Assembly (NCBI RefSeq): GCF_043641665.1
Contig: NC_092190.1
Location: forward strand, 8,824,048-8,888,047
Reading direction: 5' to 3'
Length of the DNA stretch: 64,000 nucleotides
Source: Enoplosus armatus
Taxonomy: Eukaryota; Chordata; Actinopteri; Centrarchiformes; Enoplosidae
A model generated the notes under the pieces. That model saw nothing but the letters and a program-made list of their open reading frames with translations. It searched no databases and was not told where the DNA came from. Both the position numbers and the translations under genes were made by a program. Of the stretch, positions 37,021 to 50,640 are shown one piece after another (position 1 is the stretch's first letter; every line of letters begins with the position of its first letter).

Positions 37021-37417
37021 TTAAAAGAGTATTCCACTGATTTAGCATCACACTCTTATAACATTGTCAGACTCACGATGAACAGTTTTTAAGAAAAAGG
37101 ATCAGGTCTTTTTTTATTTTATGCAGTCTTCCTCCTTGTCATAATCTGGTGCCTACATTACCTACAATGCAACTTGGCATTGTGGCAGACAGTTCATTTG
37201 CAGATTTGGGTGTGTTATGCTTGTAGCGGCTAACATATCCTCGAGCCACCTGTCTCAAGCAGAGATGAGCAGCAGGCCACAGAGGTCCCCAGATTTTGTA
37301 CATTTTCAAATTTATAGTCTTTGGCCCCAATTGACGCTGCCTCAAGTGACATCACTTGTACGCCCCAAAACCTGTAGATAGACGTTGATGTGTAAAATCG
37401 GTGGAGCTCCACTTTAA
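37021..37417. mobile_element. TTAA-ended non-autonomous element with terminal inverted repeats
   Basis: The left end TTAAAAGAGTATTCCACTGA mirrors the right end TCGGTGGAGCTCCACTTTAA. Internal stretches CTACAATGCAACTTGGCA, GCAGAGATGAGCAG, AGGTCCCCAGATTTT, TCTTTGGCCCCAATTG and AAGTGACATCA match a repeat I recognise as abundant in percomorph fish. The small minus-strand open frames over it (37139-37508) are not genes. The TTAA ends are compatible with piggyBac-type mobilisation. No transposase is present. Confidence 0.8.
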
Positions 37418-40400
37418 TATACAGCCAACCACAGTTCAATGTAAAACATTCACAGAGAGAAACTGAACATGTCTCACTCTCCCTCTTAAGAGAAAAGAAA
37501 ATTCTCACTCAATTACCTTTTGCTCAAAGACAGTAAAGTCAGTTTAATGCACGAAACACTGTGATTTAGTTAATTTAAAGTTGTTGATGAGATTCTTCTA
37601 ATGTCGGATCATTCTATAAACAATTTTCATCTCACTGTGCAGAAAAAAAGAGTTAAACGAAATAAAAGTAATAATCAGACCAGCTTCCTTCCTCCTTATA
37701 CTTTCAACTTTCATTCATGCCAGCTGCATGGTTGAAATTATAAAGATCCAGCAAAACGCGCTACATACAGCATGTTAGGAAATAGGGATCTTATCATTTG
37801 ATGCTTGAGTGCTGTCAGATTCTAAAAGCAGGCAGCAGATTTATCTAATTCACGATAAAGGTGACAGAGAAGCAGGTTGAGCGTCCCTCATGCTCACAGC
37901 AGCCATCAATTAATGCTTCAACTGCAAAATAAGTGAAAATCCAACACTGATGCAGCCTGTGAGAGAACTGAGAGCACTCTTCTTTCTTCATGTAATAACC
38001 TTTTAAACTCTGCTCCCTCTCCTTACAAGAACAATCGTTCTTGTCTGAATAAAGCCGAGTGGACACCAATGTGGAATTATAAAAATGCCATTACTTTAAC
38101 AGCTTGATGAAGCCAGCAGTGTTACACACACCATGTCTGAAAAAAACTTGCTTGAGATGATACAAATGAGAAGAAAATTCTTTGCCACAGATATCTGTGT
38201 CAGGCCAAGTCCAAGCCCAAGATAACCACCTGCCCAATCATTCATCCATCTCCTCCCTGACTCGCCCTTAGAGCGAACCCAGTTGGAGCTTGCAGCCGTT
38301 GGCCTGCTTCCCTGGTTCCCTTCGGGCAGAAGTGCTTGTCACAGGCAGAGCTGCATTTAGATACAATGCTCCATTACATCAATAATAGATAGGAGGATGA
38401 AGGAGGAGGGCCAAATAGGATGGGACGGCTCACTCAACAGGAGATGACAAGTCGCAATGATGGGGAAAAGTGTGTGTGTTTTTTGTGCACATGTACAGTA
38501 TGCAAGTGTGTGTGCTCAGGGTTGTACGTGTGACATGAACTAGACGTGCACGTGAGAGGTAGGGTGACAAGCGAGTGAGGGAGTGTGGGACACTGAAGGA
38601 TATTGACTTAGTGGGTTTCTGCTATGATGGCACCATTTAGGATCAGACTGACCCAGTTTCCACAGAGCCCATACATTTTAGATAATCCCTGAGGAAACTG
38701 GGTTTGCACAGTCTGCCTCCCCTGCATGGTTTTACATAGTAGCATACAGCAGATAGAGGCGGGGACACAAAATGAAGCACTTAAACGTACATGCTGAATC
38801 ATGCACGGTTGTGTTAAAGAGAGGATATTCATTTCCCTCCCTCTGCTAAACCACCTTCCTTTGCTCTTTCCTTCTCCTCCTTCTCCCTCCACCCTCCGCC
38901 CCCACTTCCCTTTCCCTTTTGCACCAGTTGAAGTGGTTATGTGGCTTTATGCGGCAGCCATTTAAATCATTACCTTTCCCACATTGATCCAGCCAGAAGG
39001 TAATTGGCTCAATCAAGAGAATTAAAAGCCCGGGTAAGATGGAATAATTCAGCTCACAGATCAAAAGAGGATGGGAAGACGAGAGAAAGAGGATGGGGGC
39101 GGGGGGAGAAGAGGAATGCCGATATTAACACGGTGGATGAGAAAGTGAACACTGCAAGTAAAAGGGAGGGCAAAAAAGAAATAAAATAAGGATATTAGCA
39201 TATGAATGAGACAGAATTGTATGCTGAGTGAAAGACAAAATAGAGCAAAAATATAACATTATGATACATAAATTGATAGAGAGGGAGCACTATAATTGCA
39301 TAGAGAGGGAAAACGACTGAGGTAAATACTAAAGCGAAGATGAATGGGAAGATAGCAGTTTTCTAGGCTTCACATATTTTATGTCAGGACACATTTTCAT
39401 CTTTGGTAATCACGAAACATCCCCTTGACTGTGTTTAACTTGCTGTCCCTGTCTCTTTTTGATTTAGTTTAGAGATACACTCAGGCTCTCAGTTTACCCC
39501 AGAGCCGTAGTACTCCTTTAGTAGTGAATATCAAGCGACATTTCTGCCATTTCTGTTTTCCTCTCAGCATTCTTACTTACCATCTTATGGCTGAATGTAA
39601 GGCTAGCGGTACTGTATTTCCATGCATAAGACTGTGAGTAGTACTCTGAACCTAGCAGGCCTTGCCTTGGTTAATCCTTCAATTAGAGAACAGACGGCGG
39701 TGATTAAAGATGAGCAGAGGCTTCAGGAGACCATAATTTCACCGGTCTGTTGATGAACCCGCCACCTGCTTCCTTCAAGGAAGACGTGCCATGATTCTGT
39801 GAGGTATACAGATATTTATTTCATTTATTCATTTATTTCATTGTTGAGATAAGGGGAGTCCAGTAGCGCAAGCAACACGAACGATTAAATGATCTGGCTG
39901 GTTTTGAAGTAATTCACAGTCTAGCCACCTTATCTGAACGAATGTATTACCTGTATGCACCTGTATTTATTACAATCACCATCCCGATGTCAGACTGTGT
40001 GCACCTACAACTACAGTAAGGCCACGTTCAGACCAACTTCAGCCCTGTGTGGAAAAAAAAAACGCAACCCCCTCCTTCATTTGAATGGGGTCACTTCAAT
40101 AATGCCGTAGGGGTGCCAACGCAGAGGGCTCTGGCAAACATGCAAGATCGTCCGGCAAAAAACTTGTAATTGGCTCATCTTTTGCCACAACGCAATGCAG
40201 GGATAGTTTGGGAGACTATTTTAACTTGATTTCCAAATCATTTGGTTAAGATACTTTGAGATGTTTAAAACTTCTGATCATCTGTTCACTCATGTTGCTT
40301 ACCCAACTAGACTTCTGTAAAGCTACAGCATCTGTGTGATATTACCCTAATCCAGATATCAGCAATGATTCAGTGCATTGCCTTATTGTGAGAGTGATGC

Positions 40401-40958
40401 TCTGGCCTTTAGTTCATCATTCCCGCCTTTCATTACATGTTATTGAGTTGAATGTCTTATTATCTTATTGTGATCAATGGTAGTCAGGAGCATTATGAAA
40501 AGAACTGCCAGTTATGCAAGGTTTGGTGTTGAATAAGCTGCTCCTGTTACACTATTGTTATGTAAAGCCTTCAAGCCCACGGTAAAGCCTTACCATAACC
40601 AAGAACCATTACCAAACTACTAATATGGTTGTATGGGTTGGCTGTATGACTTGTATACTTCCATACGTGCTGTTTGTGCAGTTATGTAGGTGTATAGTAT
40701 GCAAGTCCCAGCAGTTTCCATGTGAGAGTCACAGATGAGCAAATCTGACACAGGCATTACCCCCAGGCTGATTAGGATGAGGGATGAAGGCCTGTAGAGG
40801 AAAAAAAAGAACAGGAGGTGGGGGGTGTAGCGTGAATGGATCACTCCGTGACAATTAATGATGTCAATTCTTGCTGTGACATTTTGACGAAAAAGGAGCA
40901 GGAGGAAGGTTATGAAATGAAAATCATGAGAAAATGCACATGTATTGTTGTGTTTTAG

Positions 40959-40983
40959 TGTGTGTGTGTGTGTGTGTGTGTGT
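40959..40983. repeat. (TG)n microsatellite
   Basis: A TG run of about 12 units. Confidence 0.9.
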
Positions 40984-42870
40984 CGTGAAGGTGGGTTTGG
41001 AATTTCTCACTATCAAGAGATAAAGAGATGCTAACAATAAAGTCACAGTCCCTCCTTGATCCTTGCTTTCAAAGCTGAAATATTTAATTTATCGATGTAG
41101 CCAGTAAGGAAGGTCAAGAATATATAACAATGGCGGAAAATGGTTAGAGATTAGATTAGACCATCTGTTTAAAAGCATGAATGTCAACACTGCTTTATAA
41201 TTACAGGTGGAAGGACAATTGGCCATGTCCATGTCCTGCCTTGAGGCATTGACTCCTCCTGTAGCCTTTTAAGTCACTATCTTATCTATCCATACTTGTC
41301 TATTTCTTATATAATTGCACTGTTGAGCAAATCTATGCCTTTGATTTCAGGTCATCTCAGTCCACCCGATCAAGCTCTGGTTTTGTTGTGAATTTGGAAG
41401 CAGATGCAGGAATCGGAATCCATTTTAACTTTGTGTAATTCAGCTCCAGTTCCTCCAAGCATATCTGCAGTAGCCTCGCAGGAGTCTTCCTGTCGACTTA
41501 ACTGCAGTCCCAGCTGTGTGTGCCAGCCTGTCAGTTTTCTGCCTCTTTCTCACCAGTAGTAGAGTCACATGAGCCCGGTCCCCCTGCTGCGCTCACCCTG
41601 GCTGCTGTGCACACTGCTACAGAAAAACTCAGGAGGAGATGTCTGCGCCTTGAAAGCGCCATCCAGCCGGGCTGAGAGAAAGAGCACAATAGATAGATGA
41701 ATATATAGCACACATAAACAGCTGCTAATCCACACAGGCAATGTGAGCCTTGATAAGCAAGCGAGTGTGTGGGTATAAGCGGCTGATAGTGTTAAACGTG
41801 GCATACACAGGCCTGTTTGTGGATGGGTTTTAATTGATGCTTGTAATTACCTTGTGAGTAAATGCATCATCTTCATTCGAATGTTTGTTTTTAATTCAAG
41901 CCATTTGTGTAGTGTGTTGTAGTGGGTTGTGTGCTCCCTATGCTCTGCAAATGCACTCAAACATCCACACACACACACATGGTATCTCAATAACACAGCG
42001 TGGTAATATCATGGACATAAATAGGGAGAAAGCTTAGGATATGTTCAGAGGATGACCAGGCAAGTCCAGAGCTTTTTATTGACATCCATGCTAAATATTT
42101 CATGCAGAAGGCTCCTTCATCTGTTTCTCAATACACACACACACACACATGCACCGCACACACTAATGACAGCTTACTTTTAAGACTTCTTTTATGCTTT
42201 CACCCAGCACTAGCTGTAATAAGAAAGCCAATATCAGTATGAAGTTGTGTTCAAACATAAGTGTAGCTTGTCACTCGTTAATGGCTCATGAATTATGGAC
42301 ATGGTTCATACAGCACCCTCATGTTCACACTGTACCATGCACACATTTGCATATGAGATTAGTGAAAGCTGCTTGACCTCTAACCAAGGGCATGATGGGT
42401 GGTGGAAGGATGTGATGTGGGAGATGAAGCTCTAAAATACGAGTCAATTTCCTGCGGGGCTTATCAGAGCTGTTTGACTGGCGTATGAGCAGCGAGCGGC
42501 CGTCAGTTGTCAGGATTTAAACTTAGGGAGGAAATGAGACACTGGGGTGTGCTCTGAATATCCTATAATGATAGGATGAATGTGAAAGAGAGGGGAGAGA
42601 AAACCCACATACCAAACACATTATATCACTGTAGAAAGGAATGCATGCTTCAGTGGTATGGTTAGTATTTACAAATCATCTAAATAGAAGTGGAGGGCTA
42701 ATCTGTAGTTCTTCTCAGCTGGAGCAATATTAGTGCAAAGCTTTCCCTAGTGTGTTTTGAATAGATCCAGTATTTCACTGGCTGTGGTGGCTGCATCAGA
42801 CTGTCTGGATGACAGACACATCTTCCTCTCTTCATTAATCTCCATTTAGTTCTGCACTGGAGAGGAGAGA

Positions 42871-42886
42871 GGGGAGGGAGGGAGGG
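42871..42886 (+). other. G-quadruplex motif with one-base loops
   Basis: Four guanine runs (42871-42874, 42876-42878, 42880-42882, 42884-42886) are separated by single A residues. Single-base loops give the most stable class of quadruplex. The G-rich strand is the sense strand, so the motif would also be present in il1rapl1 pre-mRNA. Confidence 0.8.
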
Positions 42887-44942
42887 CGGCGAGGGAGCGT
42901 TGGACAGGGGAAAAGGGGGAAGAGCAAGATTAAAGATATGACCGGCCATGAAATCGAAAAGGAGATGGAAGATGATGGAAGATGGGGGAAGAGGGAGAAA
43001 AGATGGAGAGAAAAAGGATGAGGAGAACCAGAAATGAATATTGAAAGTGAAGGTATGGTTGCCTAGAAGACGAGTGAGGAAAGTGAGGAGAGAAAGGTGG
43101 GAGCGTAGACGAGCTAAGGAATATAGGTATAAATTGAAGAAAAATTGAGGCAGGAGGGAACGTCAGGAGGAGGGGAAAGGGAGCCTGCTGTTTGATCTTT
43201 AACAGGATTATTTTTCCCCTGCTTTCCTTTTATTTATTTGATTTTTCCTCATATTTATTCATACGTAAATGCTGGCTGTGTGCCAGCAGAAAACCATATC
43301 GGAGTTCTGCGCTGCACTGAGCCCACCCTGTGACTGTGCATCACCGACACACACTCAGCCATACTGGGTAATCCTAAAGGGATTTCTGTGGACCTCTGCA
43401 GCCCTGCAGTAGGCTTGGACACATGCCGGGATGCAGCAGACTGGAGTAGTTATGCGCTCACTATGGACTGCATTTTTTAGTGTTTTGAGTTCTTTTGTTT
43501 TCACTGCTCGACCTTTAGAAAATGATGTTTGACTATGTGGCCATCTGTTTGTTTGCTCTCTCTGTGTATGTGGGGGGAGATTCTGGTCCGGCATCAGCTC
43601 TCTACACTATCCATCAGCTCATATTGAAAGACACACAAAAAAAACAAAGCCAAGGCCTTACGATTATTTTGATTCCCTTATTAAAACCAAGGGCTTGGGA
43701 TTTGTCTGGTAGTTGGCCTCCGGGGTTGATAGAGCTTTTCAGGCTCCTGTTTGAGTGGGTCAAACCCTCATCTGAGGGGTAGGTGCTGGATCCCATAGTG
43801 GATATTGATTTGGCATTTCCTTTAGATTATACAAGTCTGGCTCTGTTGATTGTCAATAAGGCCATGATTGGAGGACAATACTTAATCTCTGTAGCCTGTA
43901 GCCCAAACAGGATTTATTTATCTCTATGTTTGTCTGTTTGTTTGTGCCGGTTCTTGAAGCTGGTTTATTTTTAGGATACATAGATCCCTTACTGATGTAC
44001 TAATGCACTAATCCCATTTTTTATCATGTTGAGATCTTATGTGAGTTTATTATAGCATATCTGTGTTTGTGTTTGTATGTGCATAGGCTTAACCTCAAAA
44101 CTCTGTCATGTGGGATGTACAAGGCCATTCCGGTCAATAAGCAGAAGCGAAAAGGGCGCACTCAGTCCTCTGTGACACGACTGTATGCTTCACAGGCTTT
44201 GTCAGAGATTCAGTATATTCCCCTTCTTTTGAATATGAAAACAGACCCACATAGATACATATAAACACATACAGCTCTATGACCTATAGACCTTATATGA
44301 GAGGCAGCTGGTGTACAGATAAAGAACGTAGATGTGTGAAACTCCATGAACCAGATTGTAGTCTGTGTGTGTGTGTGTTTGTGCGCCCTCCAACATACAC
44401 GAGGAGCATAGCCATTAGAGCAGCATTGCAGATTGTCTGGTAGGGCGCTTAGGGCCACAAAATGCAATTAGATTCTAGTATAAAATATTTATTTCCACAA
44501 CACCTATTGAGCACCAGAGAGGGGCCTTTACCCACTGTGTGCTTAAATATGAAAATAGTATATAAAGTGCATGCCTGAGAGAGCAGCAGATACAGTTTAT
44601 CAGTGTGGGCTTGTGCACTGGCTCTGTGTATCTGTGGGCACAGATGAGTGCATGTGAGGGCAGGGCATGCTAATCGATGTCTATTACTTTCTTATATATT
44701 TGAATTGAATGCCTTATATTGCGCTTTAAATGACTGGGGTCAAATTACGCAGGCTACATATTGCAATACATTTTTCTATATCTTTGAAATTGATTTCACT
44801 TTATTCTATTCGCTCTATTCTAACAAAAGGGTCTATTCTAACTAATGTTAATAAACTACACCCATTATAAATCTGAAAGACATCAAATGATTGTTGTATA
44901 TATTGCTATGCTCTTTTATCTAATGACATTACACTGTATACT

Positions 44943-45309
44943 TAGTGGTGAAATGTAGCTAAGTAAATTAAGTAACGAGTATTAAGTTCAATTTTGAGGA
45001 ACAGATATCCCCTCAGCTTTACAGAGCTTCGTAGAGAGTTTCAGCTCATTGTTTTCGGCTGAGGCAGGTGGCTCTTTTTCGCAGAAAAAGCTCTGAAAAC
45101 TCACTGCATGCTACCTGCTCAGCACCAAACAGCAGACAGACAACTAGCTCACCATATTAACTTAAAAGTTGATGATATATCACTGTTGTGTTCACAGCTT
45201 AGTAGTCAAGTAGCCCAAAATATGTTATTGCAGGTTTAAGTAAAATTTTAAATGCAGGACTGTATTGCTACTTTTATCTAAGAGTTCTGAATACTTCTTC
45301 CACCACTGA
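44943..45309 (-). mobile_element. Composite AGTGGTGGAAGAAGTA-family element with foreign core
   Basis: The right end, read on the minus strand, starts with ATCAGTGGTGGAAGAAGTAT followed by AAAAGTAGCAATACAGTCCT, the head of the same family as 27403-27691. The left end (TAGTGGTGAAATGTAGCTAA, then CAATTTTGAGGAAC) is the matching tail. The usual middle is replaced by about 160 bp of a different repeat; see the next entry. No open frame is present. Confidence 0.75.
45003..45165 (+). mobile_element. Foreign repeat core nested in the composite element
   Basis: The stretch with TTCAGCTCATTGTTTTCGGC, GTGGCTCTTTTTCGCAGAAA, GCTACCTGCTCAGCACC and AAACAGCAGACAGACAACTA is distinct from the surrounding family. 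I recall it as part of other common fish repeats. It either inserted into the older element or marks a chimeric subfamily. Confidence 0.5.
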
Positions 45310-47793
45310 TTATATTGTATATATTCGTGTATGTGTCCATTTTTGTCCACGTCCTTGTATTATTTGTCCTTAGAGTTAGTGAGTGAAATGCTCTGAAGGG
45401 ACATTTTCAAAGCTGAAATATTTTAATTTTCGAAAGTCAATACATCCATCAATCGAATCCAGCTTGACCTTTCTATTGTTAACACAAGCTGCAGGGTCGA
45501 ATTATGTTGGGATACTTAGACATTTAAGCTCAGAAACCACATGAGGGATTTAGCATGTCATCTTGGAATATTCTCTCTGTGTGTCCCCAACCCCTAAAGG
45601 AGCACGGATTAATGGATTGTGGCTTTTACTCCTCTGAAGCTGCCGTCCTCTTTGCTGCGTACTGAACAAGGGCCAAACCGCTGCCTCTTCTCACCTCTGC
45701 AGTTTAGGCTGAAGTACTTACCAACCTTGGCTGATCGGGCTGTTGCAGTGATCTTTTGTGCGGGGCTCAGTGAAGTTCACAAACTGGGGCTGGATTTGGA
45801 AATATGTAAAGTGCAGAGACAGGTGAACCCTGACCGTGGGAAGCTTGGAGGAGATAGAGTCAGCAAGCTGCGAACTAGTTCTACTCTCTCACCAATCGTG
45901 TCTATGTGTTTGTGTGGGTGGATGAGTGGGTGGAGGCCAAATGTTAAGGAATGAGCAGTATAGTTAGTATAAGGAACCAAACTCTGGATAACATTATTTC
46001 AATCATATTCACAGAGGCTTCAAGAGATAAACTTGGGTTCGAGGATGATTTTGTGATTGAAGTACGGAATTTAAAAATCACAAGATCAATGAGCATTGGA
46101 CTGTCTCCCACTTACGCAAAGCATGTGGGTTGTGTCAGGGTGGATTTTTATGATTATTTATTAAATTTTCTGTTAAAAAGAAATAAACGTGCTTGAGACT
46201 GCCATGCATGTGTGTATGCACAGTATGCATGTGTGTGTTTCTGGAATGCACTGGGAGGATTACTGTAGATTTACAAGGCCTGGTAACAATGATCAGACCC
46301 ACCCTAGGGACCCACACTCAATCACTATCACAATGAAACGCTGCTAATTCCTATTTAAAGCTGCCGCACAGGCACTGCCCTCCCTGCTCTCCAGGCCGAG
46401 GGAGAGCAGGAAGCTCAGAGACAGAGCGAGGAGGAATCCATGTTATGTTAGTCAGTATAATTTCTGTTGTCGAATTCATCTCTTAAGTCTTCATAAATCT
46501 TTAATCTCCCATTGTTTCCTTGATGTTTATGAGGTAACTTCACGAGACTAATGTATGTGCCACTGGAGAGCAGTGCATGTGAGCATCTGTGTCATTTGTC
46601 TTCGAAGTGCCCGCCCAAAGGCCCTGTCCTCTCTAGCACCACTCCTCATTGGTGAGCTTCTGAATAATTCAGCAGTTTTAGACGTAAAGGGGATTGCTTT
46701 AATTCCTTGCTAGCAGGTTAATGTCGGGAGTTTGCTGTTGCATTAAACGCAGGCAGTAATTTATAATGTCAGCGAAAGCATAGCAACTAAGTACATGATA
46801 ATGTGTGGTTGTTGTGTTGCATTCATGGATGACGGTGGTGTGTATTTATTGTCACTGTGTGTTATTGCTGCATGTACTTAGCTTAGGTGGGCCCAGTATG
46901 GAGTTATGAAATAGAGAGAGTAAGATTGAGTAGCAGAGTTGCAGTGTTGTGTTTGCTGCTTTTGCAGACTGCTGCTGCTTCCCCTCCTGGCTCCTGCACA
47001 AGCACATTCATTTAGAGATGAGCTTTAATTGGACTCAGAATCAGGGACAGAAATCTCCAACTACATAAATATTTTAGGAGAACGCATCGGACGAGTCTCC
47101 CTATCTGTTCTGTCTTTTTCATCTCTTTTGTTTCTTATTCCTCTTCCTCTTGCACTCTCCTGTCCCTGCACATGCATGCAGGTGCACCAAAGCATGCACT
47201 TTCAGTATGCACATGTACACACAAGCTATGCAGGTTTCTGAGAAGCTGCAAATCTTTTTCCTTTGGCCATTAAAGTGGATGGATTATTGGCATCAAATCA
47301 CTCGAGGAATCCATTTTACTTACGCAGTAGACACACATGCAAAAAGCTGGCAAGCAAACACACATGCACATATACAGTGTCTTTAAACTGGGGCGCTATC
47401 GTAATGGGGGTAATGATTTTTGCATTATTAATGAACCAGGCTTCATACTCATCTTAATTGAAAATGTTCTTTCATCTTCAGTGCTTGCTCATTTATCGTC
47501 TCCCTCAATACAAGTAATACATATACTGTAGATAGCACATATACACTCATAGTACTCACATACGTAGCTGGCACACATTGAACACACACACACACATACA
47601 CACACACATTGTTCAGTGATTCTTCATTCTTCTTCTTTTCAACTCCTAATCAACCTTTTTCTATCTCTCAGGACTTTTGCTGGTGTTTTATTATCACTTG
47701 GTGTTCTTGTGGTATCTGCTCATAAACTAACAAAGATAACACCGCTTATGTATGCAAATTACTTTGTTAGAATGAAGGTGGGGGGTTGAATGA

Positions 47794-47820
47794 GGGTTGG
47801 GGACGTTGGGATGAGAGGGG
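47794..47820 (+). other. G-quadruplex motif
   Basis: Guanine runs at 47794-47796, 47799-47802, 47808-47810 and 47817-47820 have loops of 2, 5 and 6 bases, preceded by a run of six G at 47780-47785. The G-rich strand is the sense strand. Confidence 0.65.
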
Positions 47821-48521
47821 TTGAGATTGAAGGGTGCGATTAAATGAGGCTTGAGTACAGGGGGATGAACAGAGGATCGAATGAGGGTCAATGGTGGGTA
47901 TAAGCCGGAAGGTGTCACGGCAAGACACTCGGTGGGGGCATCATACTGTTGTTTCATCGCCCACCCCCTGTGGTTCCTATAATGAGAGAGCGAGAGAGAT
48001 GAGGAAGCATTAGGAGAGGGATGTAAGTAATAAAACAACTTATCAAATCAACATCATACTGTGTGGCCTTTAATGCATGTGTTTGTGGATGTGTGTGTTG
48101 CTTAGCCGTGTTGTTGTTGTCTATCAGAAAAGCTTCTGAGTGTTTTATCTTGTTACGTAAGTGGTCACTCTCTGCGGATCTCTGACCTTGTTAACACGCT
48201 GCTAGCACCTCAAACAACAATAACAAAAGGGAGGAGTGGGGAAAACTGAGAAGTAAAGGAGATGGGGAGATAAGGAATGAATTGAAAGGACAGAGAGAGA
48301 ATGAGGTGAAATAGGAGAAATCTTTTCGGGGCATGTGCCAGCAGGACACTAGTGACATATCAGCAGAGTGAATGTTATGAATAACAGGTTTTTATTGACC
48401 TGCTCAACTTTGTGTTATGAGTCAATAACCAGTATGATGAGTGTGGACTGATGGATAGACCTCGCTCTCACATTGTATCAGTCCTTCATGGCAGTTTACG
48501 TTCTTTAGAGGGCATGATGGT

Positions 48522-48566
48522 AAAAAAAAAAAAATATATATATATATAGTTTGAAGAGAAAACACG

Positions 48567-48615
<49 letters not shown>
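48522..48615. repeat. Compound A-run / (TA)n / (GT)n microsatellite
   Basis: Thirteen A, then a short TA run to 48548, a 19-bp unique spacer, and a pure TG run of about 24 units (48568-48615). Confidence 0.95.
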
Positions 48616-48617
<2 letters not shown>

Positions 48618-50597
48618 GGTATGTGTGTGTTTTTATGATCATGGGCATGGTGCCTCGGTCTAAGCCTAGGGCAATTGTGTCATTAACTTATCTGGCCCAG
48701 AGTGTCACTCTCACTGGAGATGTCTCTTCACTGACTGGGTAGATGGATGGGTCATTGCTTCCATCCCTCAATTCTCCTGCTTTCACCCTGATTCAGCATC
48801 ATATTTCTTATTCAACCATGATTTTTATTTTTTCAAGACACAAATTTCTTCTTATAATGGGTTCCATTTGTTTTAGAGGTCAGAGTAAAGACAAGCACCA
48901 AACCCAACAGGAAAAATGTTAAATAAACATTAAAAGTGGATTATTTCACTTTGCCTCCAATTACTCACCAAGTCACCACACCACCATGCCATGTTTTAAA
49001 CATATATTTACTTATAGATGGCAGAGACTAATATGGACGTAAGTAAAAAAGCAGAAGGGTTTTCTATAGAGACAACAGACATATAGTATCACTGAGATGC
49101 TAAATGTTTCAGATGAATAAATCATCCCAATGTATTATGAAACATGGTAAATAATGAAAAAATCCACATTAATGACCAAAGTAATATAGCAGTTTTTCTA
49201 CAACTAACTTGACAGCCAAGTGAAGTCCTTGCATATAACCATGAATATTGTATACTGTGGTCTGCATCAGAATCACTCTCACGTTATACCCATGACTGTT
49301 CAGCACCATGGATAGCTCCAAGTCACGATGGAGTACACATCTGAGGTAAAGGGCTGATCTGCAAGGATCGGCACAGTTAACCAAAACTCTAGTCTCAACC
49401 ATTAGTGGCGGTAGCCTCTACATTTTCTTCTTTGTGTCCCTGTCTGCAGTTACTTAGGAGTTTCCCCCCCACAGGCTGTGAGTTGTGCGCCTGGTAATAG
49501 AGGTCATGAGAAATGCTCGTTCACAAACCCCGAGGATACAAAATCCAATGGCCCACTAAACCTTTGAAGAGACAGCTCAGTTTCAGGAAGTTTTTCAGGA
49601 TGAGGGGCTGGAGTTTTGCCCGGATTTATCAATGTAGTCAGTTTAATAAGTCCCTGCGTCTGTTTGAATCTTCAACAGAACAGATTTCATCAAGCTCAGA
49701 CATGGCTACTAGATGATAACAAGATATATAAGTTTGCTTCTATTTCCTACCGATAGTCAACAACTGTGGCAACAAAGGTCCCATAACCTTAAGCAAGTAG
49801 TTGTTTTAACTCAAACCATGACCTCTCCCTTAAGTTGTCATGCTGGCAATGTCATCCTGTCGGTAGTAGCGCCATGTGGCGTCAGATGAGAAAAAGCTGT
49901 GTCATTGTGTCATTCTGGCATCGACCAAAAACATATTTGTCGTTAAATTTGGAGGACTTGTTGTGTAAGGCAGTCCACCATTTTCCATCCAATACTGAAC
50001 TCCTACTATACTGCAGTCCTTGTCACTGCTAACTTTACTGTGGGCCCGAGGGTTCTGGAGAGCCATGTGCTTCTCCCAATACACATGTATCCACCAGCTG
50101 CTGCTGCTTTTTACCTGACAGCCAACAGCTTCACCATGAGGGCTTTCTGTCTAGTTTTTGTATTTTATAAACGTAAGCAGGCCTTAGGGAATTACTTTTT
50201 GAAAGATGTGAAGTTTACAGAGACATCCGGAGCAGAATAGTCTATATGAATTAATGAAAATAACAGTAATCCACCCTATTCAGGCCTAGGTGTTTGGATT
50301 ACCTGATTATTGAGAGCACAACTGCGTGTCTGTGAGTGGAATTTAATGCCCTTGTTTTGTCTCCTTCATTCTCCCTCCTCCTTTTTATTTTTGTGTCTCA
50401 GGCCACGAGAGGGAAGAGGGAGAGGAGCATGGGTGATAATGACTTGTCAAATTAGAAGCGATGGAACCTGCAGCGAGTGTAAACACAATTCAGAATGTTC
50501 AGATGACATTTTCCAAGCTGTATTTCTACTGGGGGAGATTAGCAGAGTGACAGCTCAGCCTGAATCTCATGGATCACAGCTGCACAATGGAGAGCAC

Positions 50598-50600
<3 letters not shown>

Positions 50601-50638
<38 letters not shown>
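50601..50638. repeat. (CA)n microsatellite
   Basis: A pure CA run of 19 units. The 150-codon open frame that crosses it (50310-50762) has no recognisable protein features apart from the His-Thr repeat encoded by the CA run. Confidence 0.95.

Positions 50639-50640
<2 letters not shown>

Noticed and set aside
43522..43782. 86-codon + frame with ATG and a hydrophobic N-terminus
   Set aside because: The signal-peptide look is weak and the length is within chance expectation. No family recognised, although a GTAGGT follows its end.
45619..45954. 111-codon + open frame
   Set aside because: Starts with TTG, has no similarity I can recognise, no splice or promoter context, and ordinary intronic composition.
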